Below are positions 18,001 to 27,812 of a stretch of DNA of 64,000 nucleotides, in pieces. The notes under the pieces are model-generated. The model made no database searches, was not told the origin of the DNA, and saw only the letters and a program-made list of their open reading frames with translations. Every line of letters begins with the position of its first letter. The stretch's first letter is position 1. Source of the stretch: an uncultured Alphaproteobacteria bacterium (GTDB lineage: Bacteria; Pseudomonadota; Alphaproteobacteria; RF32; CAG-239); contig CALXWE010000005.1 of assembly GCA_944392295.1 (NCBI GenBank), forward strand, positions 62,001 through 126,000, read 5' to 3'. A program made the position numbers and the translations under genes.

Positions 18001-18024
18001 TTCTTTTTTAAAGAGAGTTTAGCT

Positions 18025-18423
18025 ATGAACAAATATGAAGAAATGGTGCTTGAGTGCCACAAAGCCATGGAAGTTGCGGTAAATGCGCCGTATTCGGTTG
18101 AACTTTTAGAGCTTCGCCGCCGCCTGATTAATGAAGAAGCGGCAGAGTTTAGTGCCGAGATAGATAATCTGATTAATGAATTAAAGACCCAAAATCAAGT
18201 AAGCAAAGAAACGGTTTTAAAAATGTATAAAGAGCTTGCCGATTTACAATATGTGGTAAGCGGCACGGTTGTAAGTTTAGATATTCCGATGGAAGAGGTT
18301 TTCAAAAGGGTTCATGAAAGCAATATGTCAAAATTGGTAGACGGTAAACCTCTAAAAAGAGCCGACGGCAAGTTTTTAAAAGGTCCCAATTATAAAAAGC
18401 CCGATTTAAGCGATTTATATTAA
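18025..18423 (+). CDS. MazG/PRA-PH-like nucleotide pyrophosphohydrolase
   Basis: A 132-residue protein 24 bp after tRNA-Thr with a GAGAG SD. NEEAAEFSAEI and KELADLQYVVSG form the EExxE/ExxD metal site of the all-alpha NTP-PPase superfamily. The C-terminal VHESNMSKL and GKPLKRADGKFLKGPNY patches resemble the HisE-like nucleotide hydrolases of phage and bacteria. Substrate not determined. It may be read through from the tRNA promoter. Confidence 0.8.
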   Translation: MNKYEEMVLECHKAMEVAVNAPYSVELLELRRRLINEEAAEFSAEIDNLINELKTQNQVSKETVLKMYKELADLQYVVSGTVVSLDIPMEEVFKRVHESNMSKLVDGKPLKRADGKFLKGPNYKKPDLSDLY

Positions 18424-18437
18424 ATAAGGTTTCGACC

Positions 18438-18479
18438 CAAGATAAACCCCCGAAATTAAAAATTCGGGGGTTTATCTTG
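18438..18479. terminator. long perfect hairpin between convergent genes
   Basis: A 17-bp perfect stem (CAAGATAAACCCCCGAA and its complement) around an AT loop. There is no long U tract outside the stem, so it may act in both directions or as a 3' stabiliser. Confidence 0.75.
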
Positions 18480-18481
18480 AG

Positions 18482-20923
18482 TTATTCGGCGCTATCGGAT
18501 TTTTTAGCGTTTTTCTTCTTAGCGTAGAATTGGGTTTCCGATTCTACGGTAGTATTACCGCGGTGAACAACCAGCTGCGGGAACGGAATTTCAATACCTT
18601 CTTCAATAAAGCGTCGGTTAATTTCATACCTAAGCTCACTGGGGATAACCCATCCGGCCCAAATATTGCTTGAATAACAACGCAGTTCAAAATCAAGCGA
18701 GCTGGCACCGAAGTTTTGGAACAAAACATAAGGAGCCGGAACCTTTAATATTTTTTTATTATTGCGAGCGCATTCAAGTAAAATTTCGGTAACTCGGTTA
18801 ACATCCGAACCATAAGCAACCCCGACGGTAACGGATTGTCTAGTCCAGTTGTTGCCATGAGTAAGGTTGGTTAAAGATGTTGAAATAAGTGTAGCATTAG
18901 GAATAATTACACTGGTTTTTTTAAATGTTTCCAACTCGGTAGAACGAATATTAATCTGTTTAATTTGACCTTCTTCACCGTTAAATATGACCCAGTCACC
19001 GACTTTGAAGGGTCTCTCAAACAAGATGATAATACCGGAAACAAAGTTGTTAATAATGTTCTGTAAACCAAAACCGATACCAACTGATAAAGCACCGGCG
19101 ATAACGGCCAAGCTTGTTAAATTACCACCCATAACGATAATCGCCAGCAGGGAAGCGATAATAAAGCCGACAAAGCTTACCCCGGATGAAAGGGAGTGCT
19201 TGATGCCGTCATCAATATCAAGTTTAGAAAATACGTTATTGGTTAAATTATTTTTGACCACCTTAACCAGAGCCAAAGAACCGAAGAACACAACGATTCC
19301 CAAGACAATAGCCAAGAGCGAGATTCTAACTCCGCCGACATTAAAGCCAAAGAGCAATTTTTTAACCATATGTAAAATCAAATCGCCGGACATACCCCAT
19401 AGATTGAGCAAAACAAAGAGGAAGAATAGGGCGATTAATGGAGTTAAAATAAGGCTTAAACCAAAATCTACCTTTGCAAGCAATTTACGGCGCATTCTAA
19501 AGTTTTTAACCCAAAAACTCATCAGTAAAATACGTCTTACCAATTCAGATATAAGCTTATGAAAAATTATAAAAATACCCAACAATATGGCACTGGCGAT
19601 ATAACGATTAAGTATAAATTCTGATAATTCCGGGTAACCGAACAAAGCTATTCCGAAAGTAACGATACACACAAAAGATGTAATGAAAATAATTTTAAAG
19701 TGAGTACTCATAGTATCGTCGTCGGTAGTATCATCATCGGAGGTATTATTTTCTTCTTCAGGAGTATCTTCAGTTTTATCATCGTCCTCATGGAATATTT
19801 TGGCCACGAGCAAGATAATAACAAAGGCTTTAACGGCACAAGATGCGGCAGTCAAAAAATTAATAAGGTTTTGCGGATATTGAGCGGTTGAGGCAATATG
19901 TTCCAAAAGGGATACAATACCGATTAAAATAATGCTCAAATATAGGGCATGAACCAAGCTGACTGCTTTGGGAGTATCAACATTTATAAGACGCCATTTT
20001 TCATTATACGGAGCAAAAGTAACCCTAGCGACGGCTCTGGCAAGTATTACGTACAAGAGGTAATATAAAAAGCTGTTTATTACGATACCGAATAAGCCGA
20101 TGGTAAATATCTGCATACCAATAAGCCATACCAGCAGTCCTCCAATAATAAGGGAAGGAATAACACCGTATGCAATCGCTACAAAAATCGCGGCACTGAT
20201 TTTTTGACCATAGCGAGGATTTTCAATATCTTTACGGTAGCCCCAATTACGCATAATCAGCCGGCGCAGAATAAGACCGGCCCAAAAAGTACCGACCAAT
20301 ATAAAAATAAATGGAAACAAATAGGTTAATACGTAAGTTTTTGAAGAGCTGTCAAGAGTTTTATACCACAATATAGGAGATATAGCCATATCCCAAGCAA
20401 AGCTTATAAATGCTTTAATACCGGCCAAAAAGTTTTGCGGTTCAATTAAAACAGCTTGCTTATTAACCAGATTTCCAAGTAATTTTTGGTTACGCGAGTT
20501 AATAATTAAAATATTAAGCTCGTCGATTTTAACCTGAAGTATTTGAGCTTCGGCGATACGGCTTTTAAGAACAGCCAGTTCATTTTTAAACTCGGTACGC
20601 TTTTTGGCAATAACATCAAGTTCTTTCGTTCCGTCGGACGGAGGCTCACCTAAAGCATCAAGTTGTTTTTGCACAAACTTAGCTTCTTGTTCGTTGGTTT
20701 GCTTAAAAGAATTTAAGTCGCCGGAAACCTGATAAAGAAAATTAAGGTCGGTTTCAATACTTTGCAGAGTAAAGTTACCCGCTTTCATTTTTTCTTCAAG
20801 AGAGTTTAACTGTTGAGAAATAGCATCAAATTGTAAGGTTTCGCCCTGAGCGTAAACCGTTTTTACCGATAAGACACACAAAAACAACAGTACATAGAAG
20901 AAATTTTTGAAAAGCTTGAACAT
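18482..20923 (-). CDS. Large MscS-family mechanosensitive channel
   Basis: An 813-residue protein. A signal peptide (cleavage near VYAQG) is followed by a coiled-coil periplasmic region (to about 150), about ten transmembrane segments, an Asp/Glu/Thr-rich cytoplasmic insert (about 390-415), and the MscS pore and beta domain: GALSVGIGFGLQNIINNFVS is the TM3 pore helix and GDWVIFNGEEGQIKQINIR the beta domain. Layout is like MscK/YbdG-type long channels that release solutes on hypo-osmotic shock. The start (ATG 20923) has an AAAGGAACAGGG leader. Confidence 0.9.
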   Translation of the reverse strand: MFKLFKNFFYVLLFLCVLSVKTVYAQGETLQFDAISQQLNSLEEKMKAGNFTLQSIETDLNFLYQVSGDLNSFKQTNEQEAKFVQKQLDALGEPPSDGTKELDVIAKKRTEFKNELAVLKSRIAEAQILQVKIDELNILIINSRNQKLLGNLVNKQAVLIEPQNFLAGIKAFISFAWDMAISPILWYKTLDSSSKTYVLTYLFPFIFILVGTFWAGLILRRLIMRNWGYRKDIENPRYGQKISAAIFVAIAYGVIPSLIIGGLLVWLIGMQIFTIGLFGIVINSFLYYLLYVILARAVARVTFAPYNEKWRLINVDTPKAVSLVHALYLSIILIGIVSLLEHIASTAQYPQNLINFLTAASCAVKAFVIILLVAKIFHEDDDKTEDTPEEENNTSDDDTTDDDTMSTHFKIIFITSFVCIVTFGIALFGYPELSEFILNRYIASAILLGIFIIFHKLISELVRRILLMSFWVKNFRMRRKLLAKVDFGLSLILTPLIALFFLFVLLNLWGMSGDLILHMVKKLLFGFNVGGVRISLLAIVLGIVVFFGSLALVKVVKNNLTNNVFSKLDIDDGIKHSLSSGVSFVGFIIASLLAIIVMGGNLTSLAVIAGALSVGIGFGLQNIINNFVSGIIILFERPFKVGDWVIFNGEEGQIKQINIRSTELETFKKTSVIIPNATLISTSLTNLTHGNNWTRQSVTVGVAYGSDVNRVTEILLECARNNKKILKVPAPYVLFQNFGASSLDFELRCYSSNIWAGWVIPSELRYEINRRFIEEGIEIPFPQLVVHRGNTTVESETQFYAKKKNAKKSDSAE

Positions 20924-20941
20924 ACCCTGTTCCTTTCGTAT

Positions 20942-21946
20942 TTAGTTTTTAAGCAACAATTTCATAACATTAAAAGCATTTTTGGCAACCGAGGCTCTCA
21001 AGTTGTCGGCAACGCACCAAAAGCTAAAACCGTTTTCAACCGACAAATCTTGACGCAAGCGGCTAACATAAATATCATCTTCGCCCTGAACATCATTTAA
21101 GCTTACATAGCCGCCATCGACCTGTTTATCAAAAACGACTACACCTTTAGTTTTTTTCATTTCATTACGAATTTTATCAACATCTACCTCATTAACACAC
21201 TCGGCATTAACATATAAAGCCGCACCTATAAAAACAGGAACAAAGGCGCAGTTAGCGTGCACTTTCATATTACCGTTCAATACTTTTTTAGTTTCGGCAT
21301 TGACCATCCATTCAAACTTGGTTTCTTCGCCGATAAATTCTCCGACCTGAGGCAAAACGTTAAAAGCAATTTGTTTTTTAAATACTTGCTCATCATCTAC
21401 CAAAGTAGTGTTCATATAAATTTTACGAGTTTGATTAAAGAGCTCGTCCATAGCATCTTTACCATAAACCGAGGTTGAAATATAGGCCGAGGCAATTAGA
21501 CGTTTCAACCCGAAAGTTTCATTAACCTTAGCCAAAGGCAAAAGCATTTGTGTTGTTAAAGCTGAAGGTATGGATACAATATTGTGCTTAGCATTTTTAA
21601 TATGTTCATCATTTAATCCGGCAACAATCATCGGTACATCGGTATCGGCAAAAGTAGCACCTGAACAGTCAATAATTTTAATATTTTTAGCTTTAGCCTT
21701 GGGTAGGTATCGTTTGGCAATTTCTTCGGTTGTAGCAAAAATTGCAATATCGGCCTGAGAAAAATCAAAATTATCCAAATTGAAAACATCTAATTCATCA
21801 TCTTCACCGTAAGATACCAAATTGCCGAGCGGACTTTTAGGTTCAAGGGCAATAACATTATCGGCGGGAACGCCGTCGGCTTCCAAAAAGGTTAAAATTT
21901 CACGTCCTACATTTTCGGTTACACCGATTACGGCAATTTTACTCAT
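20942..21946 (-). CDS. Usg-1-like aspartate-semialdehyde dehydrogenase paralogue, catalytic residues lost
   Basis: A 334-residue ASADH-fold protein. The dehydrogenase Cys motif (NPNCS/T) reads SIPSALTTQ, with Ala129 in place of Cys, and the GH motif of the catalytic His reads FIGAALYVNAE. The AYISTSVYGKDAMDEL and KKQIAFNVLPQVG blocks match E. coli Usg-1, which also lacks the Cys. Thus it should not reduce aspartyl phosphate; a true asd must lie elsewhere. The SD is GAGGATG before ATG 21946. Role unknown, possibly structural or regulatory. Confidence 0.85.
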   Translation of the reverse strand: MSKIAVIGVTENVGREILTFLEADGVPADNVIALEPKSPLGNLVSYGEDDELDVFNLDNFDFSQADIAIFATTEEIAKRYLPKAKAKNIKIIDCSGATFADTDVPMIVAGLNDEHIKNAKHNIVSIPSALTTQMLLPLAKVNETFGLKRLIASAYISTSVYGKDAMDELFNQTRKIYMNTTLVDDEQVFKKQIAFNVLPQVGEFIGEETKFEWMVNAETKKVLNGNMKVHANCAFVPVFIGAALYVNAECVNEVDVDKIRNEMKKTKGVVVFDKQVDGGYVSLNDVQGEDDIYVSRLRQDLSVENGFSFWCVADNLRASVAKNAFNVMKLLLKN

Positions 21947-22121
21947 TTTATCATCCTCTGTTAATTATTGATTATTAAAATTTCATTTTTTGGGTCAGTA
22001 TACAGACAATTTATTTATAAAAGTATAATATTTAAGAGGTTAAAACAAAATATTTGCCCCGACAAAACGGTTGACAAAATTTATAAAATGATTACGATAA
22101 TAAGTACAAAACTTTATACTT

Positions 22122-22613
22122 ATGGAATATAATTTTAGTGAAATTAAAGATTTTACCGATTTACTGGAAAAAAATCCGGCGGATTGGGAATGGCAGACCA
22201 AAAGATGGTTGCAACTGCGCGTCTTTGCCCAAGCGCAGACTGAGGCAATTAACAATTTAGCCTCGAGCGATTCGGCAGAGCCGATGGATATTACGGAAAT
22301 CAGCCGCATAGCGGAGAATTACCGAAGTACCATCAATGACAAGCTGCAACAGATTGATTTGCAACTGGCCGATAAGTTTTTAAAGGCGTACAACATGAGA
22401 AAACGCTTTGTCGGTCAGGTTCAGAGCCGTATTGTGCATCGTTTCTGGGGTGGTTTGCATCGTAAGAAGGCAGGCGAGGTAGCCGAGAGCAAAAGCTACG
22501 CTCGTTTCAACCAAAAATTTAGCCTTGAAGAGCTGGCGGCAGTTGCCTGTTATCGTTATGTTGAGAAAGGCTTAGGTGACGAGACTGCAGCAAAGAAGTA
22601 TTTCTTTAGCTAA
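22122..22613 (+). CDS. Unknown helical protein, 163 aa
   Basis: An all-alpha, Trp/Gln-rich soluble protein (DWEWQTKRWLQLRVFAQAQ; EISRIAENYRSTINDKLQQ) with a basic middle (KRFVGQVQSRIVHRFWGGLH). No SD precedes ATG 22122; instead TTATACTT abuts it. A TTGACA sits about 50 bp upstream. Codon use is richer in G/C at third positions than in the housekeeping genes. No family recognised. Confidence 0.6.
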   Translation: MEYNFSEIKDFTDLLEKNPADWEWQTKRWLQLRVFAQAQTEAINNLASSDSAEPMDITEISRIAENYRSTINDKLQQIDLQLADKFLKAYNMRKRFVGQVQSRIVHRFWGGLHRKKAGEVAESKSYARFNQKFSLEELAAVACYRYVEKGLGDETAAKKYFFS

Positions 22614-22626
22614 ATTAAGTGATTGT

Positions 22627-22665
22627 AAAAACAGGAGATAACCATAAAGGGTATCTCCTGTTTTT
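22627..22665. terminator. bidirectional hairpin terminator
   Basis: AAAAACAGGAGATA pairs with TATCTCCTGTTTTT; between the unknown gene and the pilin-like gene. Confidence 0.88.
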
Positions 22666-22677
22666 GTGTAAAGAATA

Positions 22678-23367
22678 TTAAAAACGGGTATAAACGGCAA
22701 TTGAGCAAGAAGTTTCGGAATTGCAAGAAGAACATATATCATCAATTTTTTTTATATCAGCATCAACCAGACGGTTTTGTTTTGAAGAGTGCAAATTACC
22801 ATTAAGGACTTTAGAAGAATAAGAACCGTTTGAATCATTTACGCGAAAATCAACCGCATAAATATTGTCGGCATTTTGTTTGGCAACCAGAATCATATTT
22901 CGGCATACCTCCTTAGATTCGGCACTAAAAGTGTTATTCGTAAGAGGAAAATTTGTGGTAAAAATATATTGCGCTGCACCACCTTCTTTATTGTAGTAGC
23001 TAACATTAATAAAGTTGCCGAAAATATCATAAAGCAAGTTATTTTTGCATTCCATACTATCTGGGGTGATACCTAATTTATCAAAAAGATTACAGTTAAA
23101 GTCAGAGCCGGATGATAATTTAGGTCTGACCTGCAGTATATTATTAATCAGTAAATTAAAGCTTTCACTGTAACGGTTAATTTTATATTTAAGCATTGCT
23201 CGTGAGTAACCGGCAATAGCGCCGACGGAAAGAACGCCGATTATTGCTAATACACCTAACATCTCTACCATACTTCTGCCGGCGGAAAGTTTGTATAAGG
23301 GCTCATCTAAAGGCTTTTTACGGGGTTTTAAGGTTACAAGTTGGCATAAAAATTTATAAAATTTCAT
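22678..23367 (-). CDS. Type IV pilin-like protein A (variable C-terminal domain)
   Basis: A 229-residue protein with a class III-like signal: a 28-residue basic leader ending AG, then RSMVEMLGVLAIIGVLSVGA, where Glu is at mature position +5 but Arg, not Phe, at +1. The C-terminal domain has four or more Cys (CRNMI; DDICSSCNSETSCS), suggesting disulfides outside the membrane. The N-terminal segment is shared with the genes at 43883 and 44634. SD GGAGG. No pilus assembly genes are nearby; pilus or pseudopilus assembly is inferred. Confidence 0.8.
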   Translation of the reverse strand: MKFYKFLCQLVTLKPRKKPLDEPLYKLSAGRSMVEMLGVLAIIGVLSVGAIAGYSRAMLKYKINRYSESFNLLINNILQVRPKLSSGSDFNCNLFDKLGITPDSMECKNNLLYDIFGNFINVSYYNKEGGAAQYIFTTNFPLTNNTFSAESKEVCRNMILVAKQNADNIYAVDFRVNDSNGSYSSKVLNGNLHSSKQNRLVDADIKKIDDICSSCNSETSCSIAVYTRF

Positions 23368-23453
23368 CTAAAAACCTCCAAAGTTTGGGTTATTAAAGGT
23401 ATTTAAACGAAATCATAAACTGTTTTTTTTTTTTGCAATCAAAAAGAGTCTCG
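23368..23453 (-). promoter_or_regulatory. Conserved pilin leader with A12 tract (copy 1)
   Basis: On the coding strand TTGC is followed by 12 A residues (T12 at 23423-23434), TATGAT and the SD GGAGG. The same element precedes both other pilin-like genes. TTGCAA to TATGAT gives a 15-bp spacer made mostly of the A tract. The promoter reading is inference; the conservation is seen. Confidence 0.65.
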
Positions 23454-23502
23454 ACGCTGACTGTGTAGATAAGTGGGTTTTATTTTTAAAAAATTACGGA
23501 AA

Positions 23503-23532
23503 CAAAAAAGCCTCAGATTAAAATCTGAGGCT
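23503..23532 (-). terminator. hairpin terminator for the gene at 23565
   Basis: AGCCTCAGATT pairs with AATCTGAGGCT; a U run follows on the minus strand. Confidence 0.85.
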
Positions 23533-23564
23533 GGTATTAGTTTTTTTGTGGTTAGTATGAGAGG

Positions 23565-23993
23565 TTATAAATTTTTTGAAGAAAGCTTTTCTCTTTCTTC
23601 CGCGGATACCTCGAACCCGCGATTTTTCTGTTTTTTGTTAAAGAACGGCTTATATCGAGCCATTCCATCGACGGTATCGGTCTGTATATAGCGGATGCCA
23701 TCTATTTCGAACTCTTTCCCGATGTTCGTTTCTGATGCAACCGCATCCCCGTCTATGGTAGCCAGAGTGGTACGCTTGAGGTTAAATACTGCAAGCTTAC
23801 CATCTTCCAGGGATTTGACCGCAGCCACAACCGGAATACCTACCGGAAATCTGTGGACCTTGTGTCTGAGTACAAGCTGTACCAGACGACATTTGTTCTC
23901 CTTTGCGGTCATTTTCTGCTCGGCGATATATTCGTCCATTTTTTTGTTAATAATGAGAACATTCGTGTTCTCCAATGAGATATTTTTTCCCAT
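23565..23993 (-). CDS. Unknown protein, 142 aa
   Basis: Started at ATG 23993; the open frame extends to 24080 into AT-rich sequence. No SD; TTTTTAATTATA lies just before the ATG, as for the gene at 16440. The protein has a basic helix (TAKENKCRLVQLVLRHKVHR), a beta-rich core (VAAVKSLEDGKLAVFNLKRT) and a charged tail. GC-rich third positions stand out from neighbours. No family recognised. A TTGACA is present about 70 bp upstream (24059-24064). Confidence 0.55.
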   Translation of the reverse strand: MGKNISLENTNVLIINKKMDEYIAEQKMTAKENKCRLVQLVLRHKVHRFPVGIPVVAAVKSLEDGKLAVFNLKRTTLATIDGDAVASETNIGKEFEIDGIRYIQTDTVDGMARYKPFFNKKQKNRGFEVSAEEREKLSSKNL

Positions 23994-24110
23994 ATTTGTA
24001 TAATTAAAAATTAAACATAAAAGTAATTGGTAGAAATCATAAAAGCACATTTTGTCCACTATGTCAAGACAAAAAGACAAAAATATTTAATATCATTAAA
24101 GAAAAATTCT

Positions 24111-24148
24111 AAAAAAGACCTTTTGCTTATTTGAGCAAAAGGTCCTTT
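24111..24148 (-). terminator. hairpin terminator for the gene at 24152
   Basis: GACCTTTTGC pairs with GCAAAAGGTC; a run of U follows on the minus strand. Confidence 0.85.
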
Positions 24149-24151
24149 CAA

Positions 24152-24361
24152 TTACTTTTTCAAAAACTTATGGATTTTTTCCAGAGTTTTTGCTGCTTCA
24201 TCTTCCGTTTTTACGGCAACCAGAGGCATATGTTCCTTGGCTTGCGGTTGTTCCGGATAATTGTTAACCGGCAACGGTAAAGCTCTCTGAACTTCACAAG
24301 CTGCCCATGCCGACAATAACCCTGATATTGCCAAGCATCCCGTTAATAATATCGCTTTCAT
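24152..24361 (-). CDS. Small secreted protein, 69 aa
   Basis: ATG 24361 starts a typical Sec signal (MKAILLTGCLAISGLLSAWA) followed by ACEVQ. The mature part is short, Pro-rich, then helical (EDEAAKTLEKIHKFLKK). A Cys just after the cleavage site could suggest a lipoprotein, but the lipobox is poor. No family recognised; no SD visible. It is monocistronic with its own terminator. Confidence 0.55.
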   Translation of the reverse strand: MKAILLTGCLAISGLLSAWAACEVQRALPLPVNNYPEQPQAKEHMPLVAVKTEDEAAKTLEKIHKFLKK

Positions 24362-24446
24362 AAGACAGTAATTTAAGTGGTTCAAAATAGTATTTAATGT
24401 ACCAAAATTAAAACATCTTTTTACATTAAACACAAGTAAAATTTAC

Positions 24447-25052
24447 TTACAGGTAAGTTAAAATCATTCCGATAATCAGAGGTATTGATAAGTTATCGTC
24501 AATTTTCAGTTTATCTTCCCACAGCTCGGCAGCGGTTGCCGCTACACAGGCAATCAAGCTTATAAAGTTAAAAGCGACTAACTGATAAAAAATTGCGTTG
24601 ATGATAAGGGCACTTACCAAAAAGGCCAAAGTTCCCTCTAGCGATTTTTGTTTGTAAATTTTGTGTTTGCCGAATTTTTTACCCACTAACGCAGCGCAGG
24701 TGTCCGAAATTAACATAACGCTCAAAGCAAGTGCGGCTATTTCTTTACCAAAGAGCAGGGGGCATAAAAAGGCTGCGGTTAAAACATATACCGAACCGCT
24801 TGGTAAAAAGCGTTGATGCGATGTTTCTTCTGCTCGTAAAGTTCTAAAAAAGAGTCTGCCGAAAGTTTTTCTGGCCCATTTATATCGTTTATAATTGGCA
24901 TATTCTACTATCAAATCGATAACAATAGCTGTGGCGAATAATAGGCAAGCCCAGACTTTAGGTACAAAAAATATAAACAACGGCATCCACAGTGAGCTTA
25001 AATGAATAAGCTTGCGATACAATTCATATTTAAAATTTTTATCACTTACCAT
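24447..25052 (-). CDS. SEC59/DGK1/VTE5-type lipid kinase, integral membrane
   Basis: A 201-residue protein with about six membrane segments. ISDTCAALVGKKFGKHK and KSLEGTLAF form the D-x-x-A-x-x-x-G-x-x-x-G and K-x-x-x-G-x-x-A motifs of CTP-dependent polyprenol/diacylglycerol/phytol kinases. The start ATG 25052 is chosen because the alternative at 25076 falls in the alaS terminator. It likely phosphorylates a lipid alcohol at the inner membrane; the substrate is not known. Confidence 0.75.
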   Translation of the reverse strand: MVSDKNFKYELYRKLIHLSSLWMPLFIFFVPKVWACLLFATAIVIDLIVEYANYKRYKWARKTFGRLFFRTLRAEETSHQRFLPSGSVYVLTAAFLCPLLFGKEIAALALSVMLISDTCAALVGKKFGKHKIYKQKSLEGTLAFLVSALIINAIFYQLVAFNFISLIACVAATAAELWEDKLKIDDNLSIPLIIGMILTYL

Positions 25053-25067
25053 TTTCCAATCTCTAAA

Positions 25068-25102
25068 ATAAAACACGACGGCTTAAACCGTCGTGTCTTT
25101 TT
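25068..25102 (-). terminator. alaS terminator
   Basis: ACACGACGG pairs with CCGTCGTGT; the U run on the minus strand follows the alaS stop. Confidence 0.88.
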
Positions 25103-25103
25103 G

Positions 25104-27737
25104 TTATATTAAGCTCTTTACCTTAGCAATAGCCTCATCAAGTTTTGAAGCATCGGGGCCACCTGCCTGAGCCATATCAGGTCTGCCTCCGCCGCCTTGA
25201 CCGCCGGCAACTGCGGCAGCGGCTCTTACCAAATCGACAGCCGAATATTTACCGGTTAAATCTTTGGTAACGCCGACCACAATTGAAGCCTTTTGGTCTT
25301 TGTCTGAGCCTAAAACCACAATTCCCGAGCCGATATTTTGATTAATTTCATCAATAAAGGCCTTAAGTTCTTTAGGATGAATATTAGGAATAATTTTTCC
25401 GACAAACTTAATGCCGTTTACGGTTTCAATTTTATCCTGATTATCGGCACTTTTATGACTTACAAAAGTTTTCTTTAAGTTAAAGATATCGGTTTCAAGC
25501 TTTTTCTTTTCTTCCATCAAGTTTAAGATTCTTTGTTCCAAATCATTAACATTGGTTTTTAATAAAGCTGAAATATGATGCAGTTTATCTTCAATGCCCT
25601 GTACAAATTTTTCGGCACCATATCCGGTAACACATTCAATACGTCTGATACCGGCGGCAACGGCAGATTCTGATACAATATTAAAATAGCCGATTTCACC
25701 TGTATCATTTACATGTGTACCGCCGCAGAGTTCTTGTGAATAAATTTCGCCGTCTTTTTCCATGCGAACAACTCTTACCTCATCACCGTATTTTTCACCG
25801 AACAAAGCCATAGCACCGCAATTTACGGCTTCATCTTTATTCATGATAACGGTATTTACATGATAGTTTTTACGAATTGAATCGTTAACCATATCTTCAA
25901 TCTGTTGCAATTCTTCAGCGGTAATCTGCTTAGGGTGCGATACGTCAAAACGCATTCTGTCAGGACCTACCAAAGAACCTTTTTGAGCAATATGATCACC
26001 TAATATGGTGCGCATGGCTTTATGTACCAAGTGGGTAACCGAGTGGTTGGCACGCGTTCTGTTACGGGTAACTTCGTCAACTTCAAACGATGCGGTTTTG
26101 CCGGTTTTAACCGAACCGCTTACGAGCTTGCAAACATGGACGATAACGCCGTCGAGTTTTTTCTTGGTATCGGTAACTTCGGCAACAAACTCAGGCGATA
26201 CAATTTTTCCTATATCACCAACTTGACCTCCGCATTCACCGTAAAAAGGAGTCTGGTTAGCAACCAAATAAAATTCACCATCGGTTACTTCATTTGTTTC
26301 TTTACCGCTTTGTACCAAAGCTGTAATCTGACCGTCGGCTTTCAAGGTTGTATAGCCTAAAAATTCGGTTGTTCCGAGTTTTTCCTGCAAATCAAACCAA
26401 ATTTTTTCAACACCGGCATCACCTGAACCGGCCCAGTTTTTACGAGCTTCGGCTCTTTGTTTTTCCATGGCTTTATCAAAACCTTCGGTATCAACCTTAA
26501 TGTTTTTTAATTTCAAAGCATCTTCGGTTAAGTCTAACGGAAATCCGTAAGTGTCATAAAGTTTAAATGCAGTTTCACCGCTTAAAGTATCACCGCTGTT
26601 TAATGATGAAGTTTCTTCATCTAAAAGTTTCAAACCTTTGTCCAAGGTTCTGCCAAAACGCGTTTCTTCGGCTTTAATGGTCTCGCGTATTAAGGCCTCA
26701 TGACGATACAGTTCAGGATAAGCTTCGCCCATTTCTCTTTGTAAAGAAGGCAACAACTTAAACATCATCGGTTCATGCACACCTAACATATAAATATGCC
26801 GCATGGCTCGGCGCATAATTCTGCGCAATACGTAGCCGCGTCCTTCGTTAGAAGGAAGCACGCCGTCGGCAATTAAAAACGATGTTGCACGTAAATGGTC
26901 GGCAATTACGTTATAAGATGAACTGAATTGTTTGTTATCGGGTTCTGTTCCGGCAAGTTTGCAAACGTCGGCAATTAAGTTTTTAAACAAGTCGATATCA
27001 TAGTTAGAGTGAACGCCTTGTAAAATGGCCGAAATTCTTTCAAGGCCCATGCCGGTATCAATACAACGTTGCTTTAACGGGATTCGCGAGCCGTCCGGTA
27101 AGTCTTCAAACTCATCAAACACCAAATTCCAAATCTCAATCCAACGATCGCCGTCTTCTTCGGGGGTTCCGGGCAATCCACCCCAAACTTCAGGACCATG
27201 GTCATAAAAAATTTCCGAGCAGTAACCGCAAGGACCCGTATCGCCCATTTGCCAAAAGTTATCTTTGGTGGCAATTTTAATGATTCTGTCATTAGGCAAG
27301 CCTGAAATTTTTTGCCACAATTTATAAGCTACATCGTCGGTATGAAAAACGGTAACGGCCAATCTGTCTTTAGGTAAGCCGAACTCTTTGGTAACCAATT
27401 CCCAAGCGTAAGCGATGGCTTCTTCTTTAAAATAATCGCCGAAAGAAAAGTTACCGAGCATTTCAAAAAAAGTATGGTGGCGAACGTCATATCCGACGCT
27501 GTCCAAGTCATTGTGTTTTCCGCCGGCTCGTACAGATTTTTGGGAAGTTGTAGCTCGCTTATAGTCGCGAGTTTCGTTGCCGGTGAAAATATTTTTGAAC
27601 TGTACCATACCCGAGTTGGTAAACATTAAAGTCGGGTCGTTATCCGGCACCAATGAAGATGACGGAATAACCTTATGTCCGTTTTTGGCAAAGTAATCCA
27701 AAAAGGTTTTACGAATTTGTTTTACGCTTGTTGTCAT
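25104..27737 (-). CDS. alaS: Alanine-tRNA ligase
   Basis: An 877-residue class II synthetase from ATG 27737 (upstream codons belong to the leader; GGGAAA may be the SD). The aminoacylation domain begins [28 protein letters not shown] is motif 3. The editing domain has [10 protein letters not shown] and CGGTHV zinc/His sites; the C-terminal DHHA1-type domain ends [16 protein letters not shown]. Complete with all usual domains. Confidence 0.98.
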   Translation of the reverse strand: MTTSVKQIRKTFLDYFAKNGHKVIPSSSLVPDNDPTLMFTNSGMVQFKNIFTGNETRDYKRATTSQKSVRAGGKHNDLDSVGYDVRHHTFFEMLGNFSFGDYFKEEAIAYAWELVTKEFGLPKDRLAVTVFHTDDVAYKLWQKISGLPNDRIIKIATKDNFWQMGDTGPCGYCSEIFYDHGPEVWGGLPGTPEEDGDRWIEIWNLVFDEFEDLPDGSRIPLKQRCIDTGMGLERISAILQGVHSNYDIDLFKNLIADVCKLAGTEPDNKQFSSSYNVIADHLRATSFLIADGVLPSNEGRGYVLRRIMRRAMRHIYMLGVHEPMMFKLLPSLQREMGEAYPELYRHEALIRETIKAEETRFGRTLDKGLKLLDEETSSLNSGDTLSGETAFKLYDTYGFPLDLTEDALKLKNIKVDTEGFDKAMEKQRAEARKNWAGSGDAGVEKIWFDLQEKLGTTEFLGYTTLKADGQITALVQSGKETNEVTDGEFYLVANQTPFYGECGGQVGDIGKIVSPEFVAEVTDTKKKLDGVIVHVCKLVSGSVKTGKTASFEVDEVTRNRTRANHSVTHLVHKAMRTILGDHIAQKGSLVGPDRMRFDVSHPKQITAEELQQIEDMVNDSIRKNYHVNTVIMNKDEAVNCGAMALFGEKYGDEVRVVRMEKDGEIYSQELCGGTHVNDTGEIGYFNIVSESAVAAGIRRIECVTGYGAEKFVQGIEDKLHHISALLKTNVNDLEQRILNLMEEKKKLETDIFNLKKTFVSHKSADNQDKIETVNGIKFVGKIIPNIHPKELKAFIDEINQNIGSGIVVLGSDKDQKASIVVGVTKDLTGKYSAVDLVRAAAAVAGGQGGGGRPDMAQAGGPDASKLDEAIAKVKSLI

Positions 27738-27812
27738 TTTTAAATTTCCCAAAAATTGTTAATTTTAACCGTCCTAAAATAAAGCAATCTTTGGGTTATG
27801 TCTAGCAAAATT

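Noticed and set aside
18987..19562. 191-codon plus-strand frame inside the MscS gene.
   Set aside because: Shadow frame with low-complexity Lys/Thr/Pro composition; the minus-strand channel is well supported.
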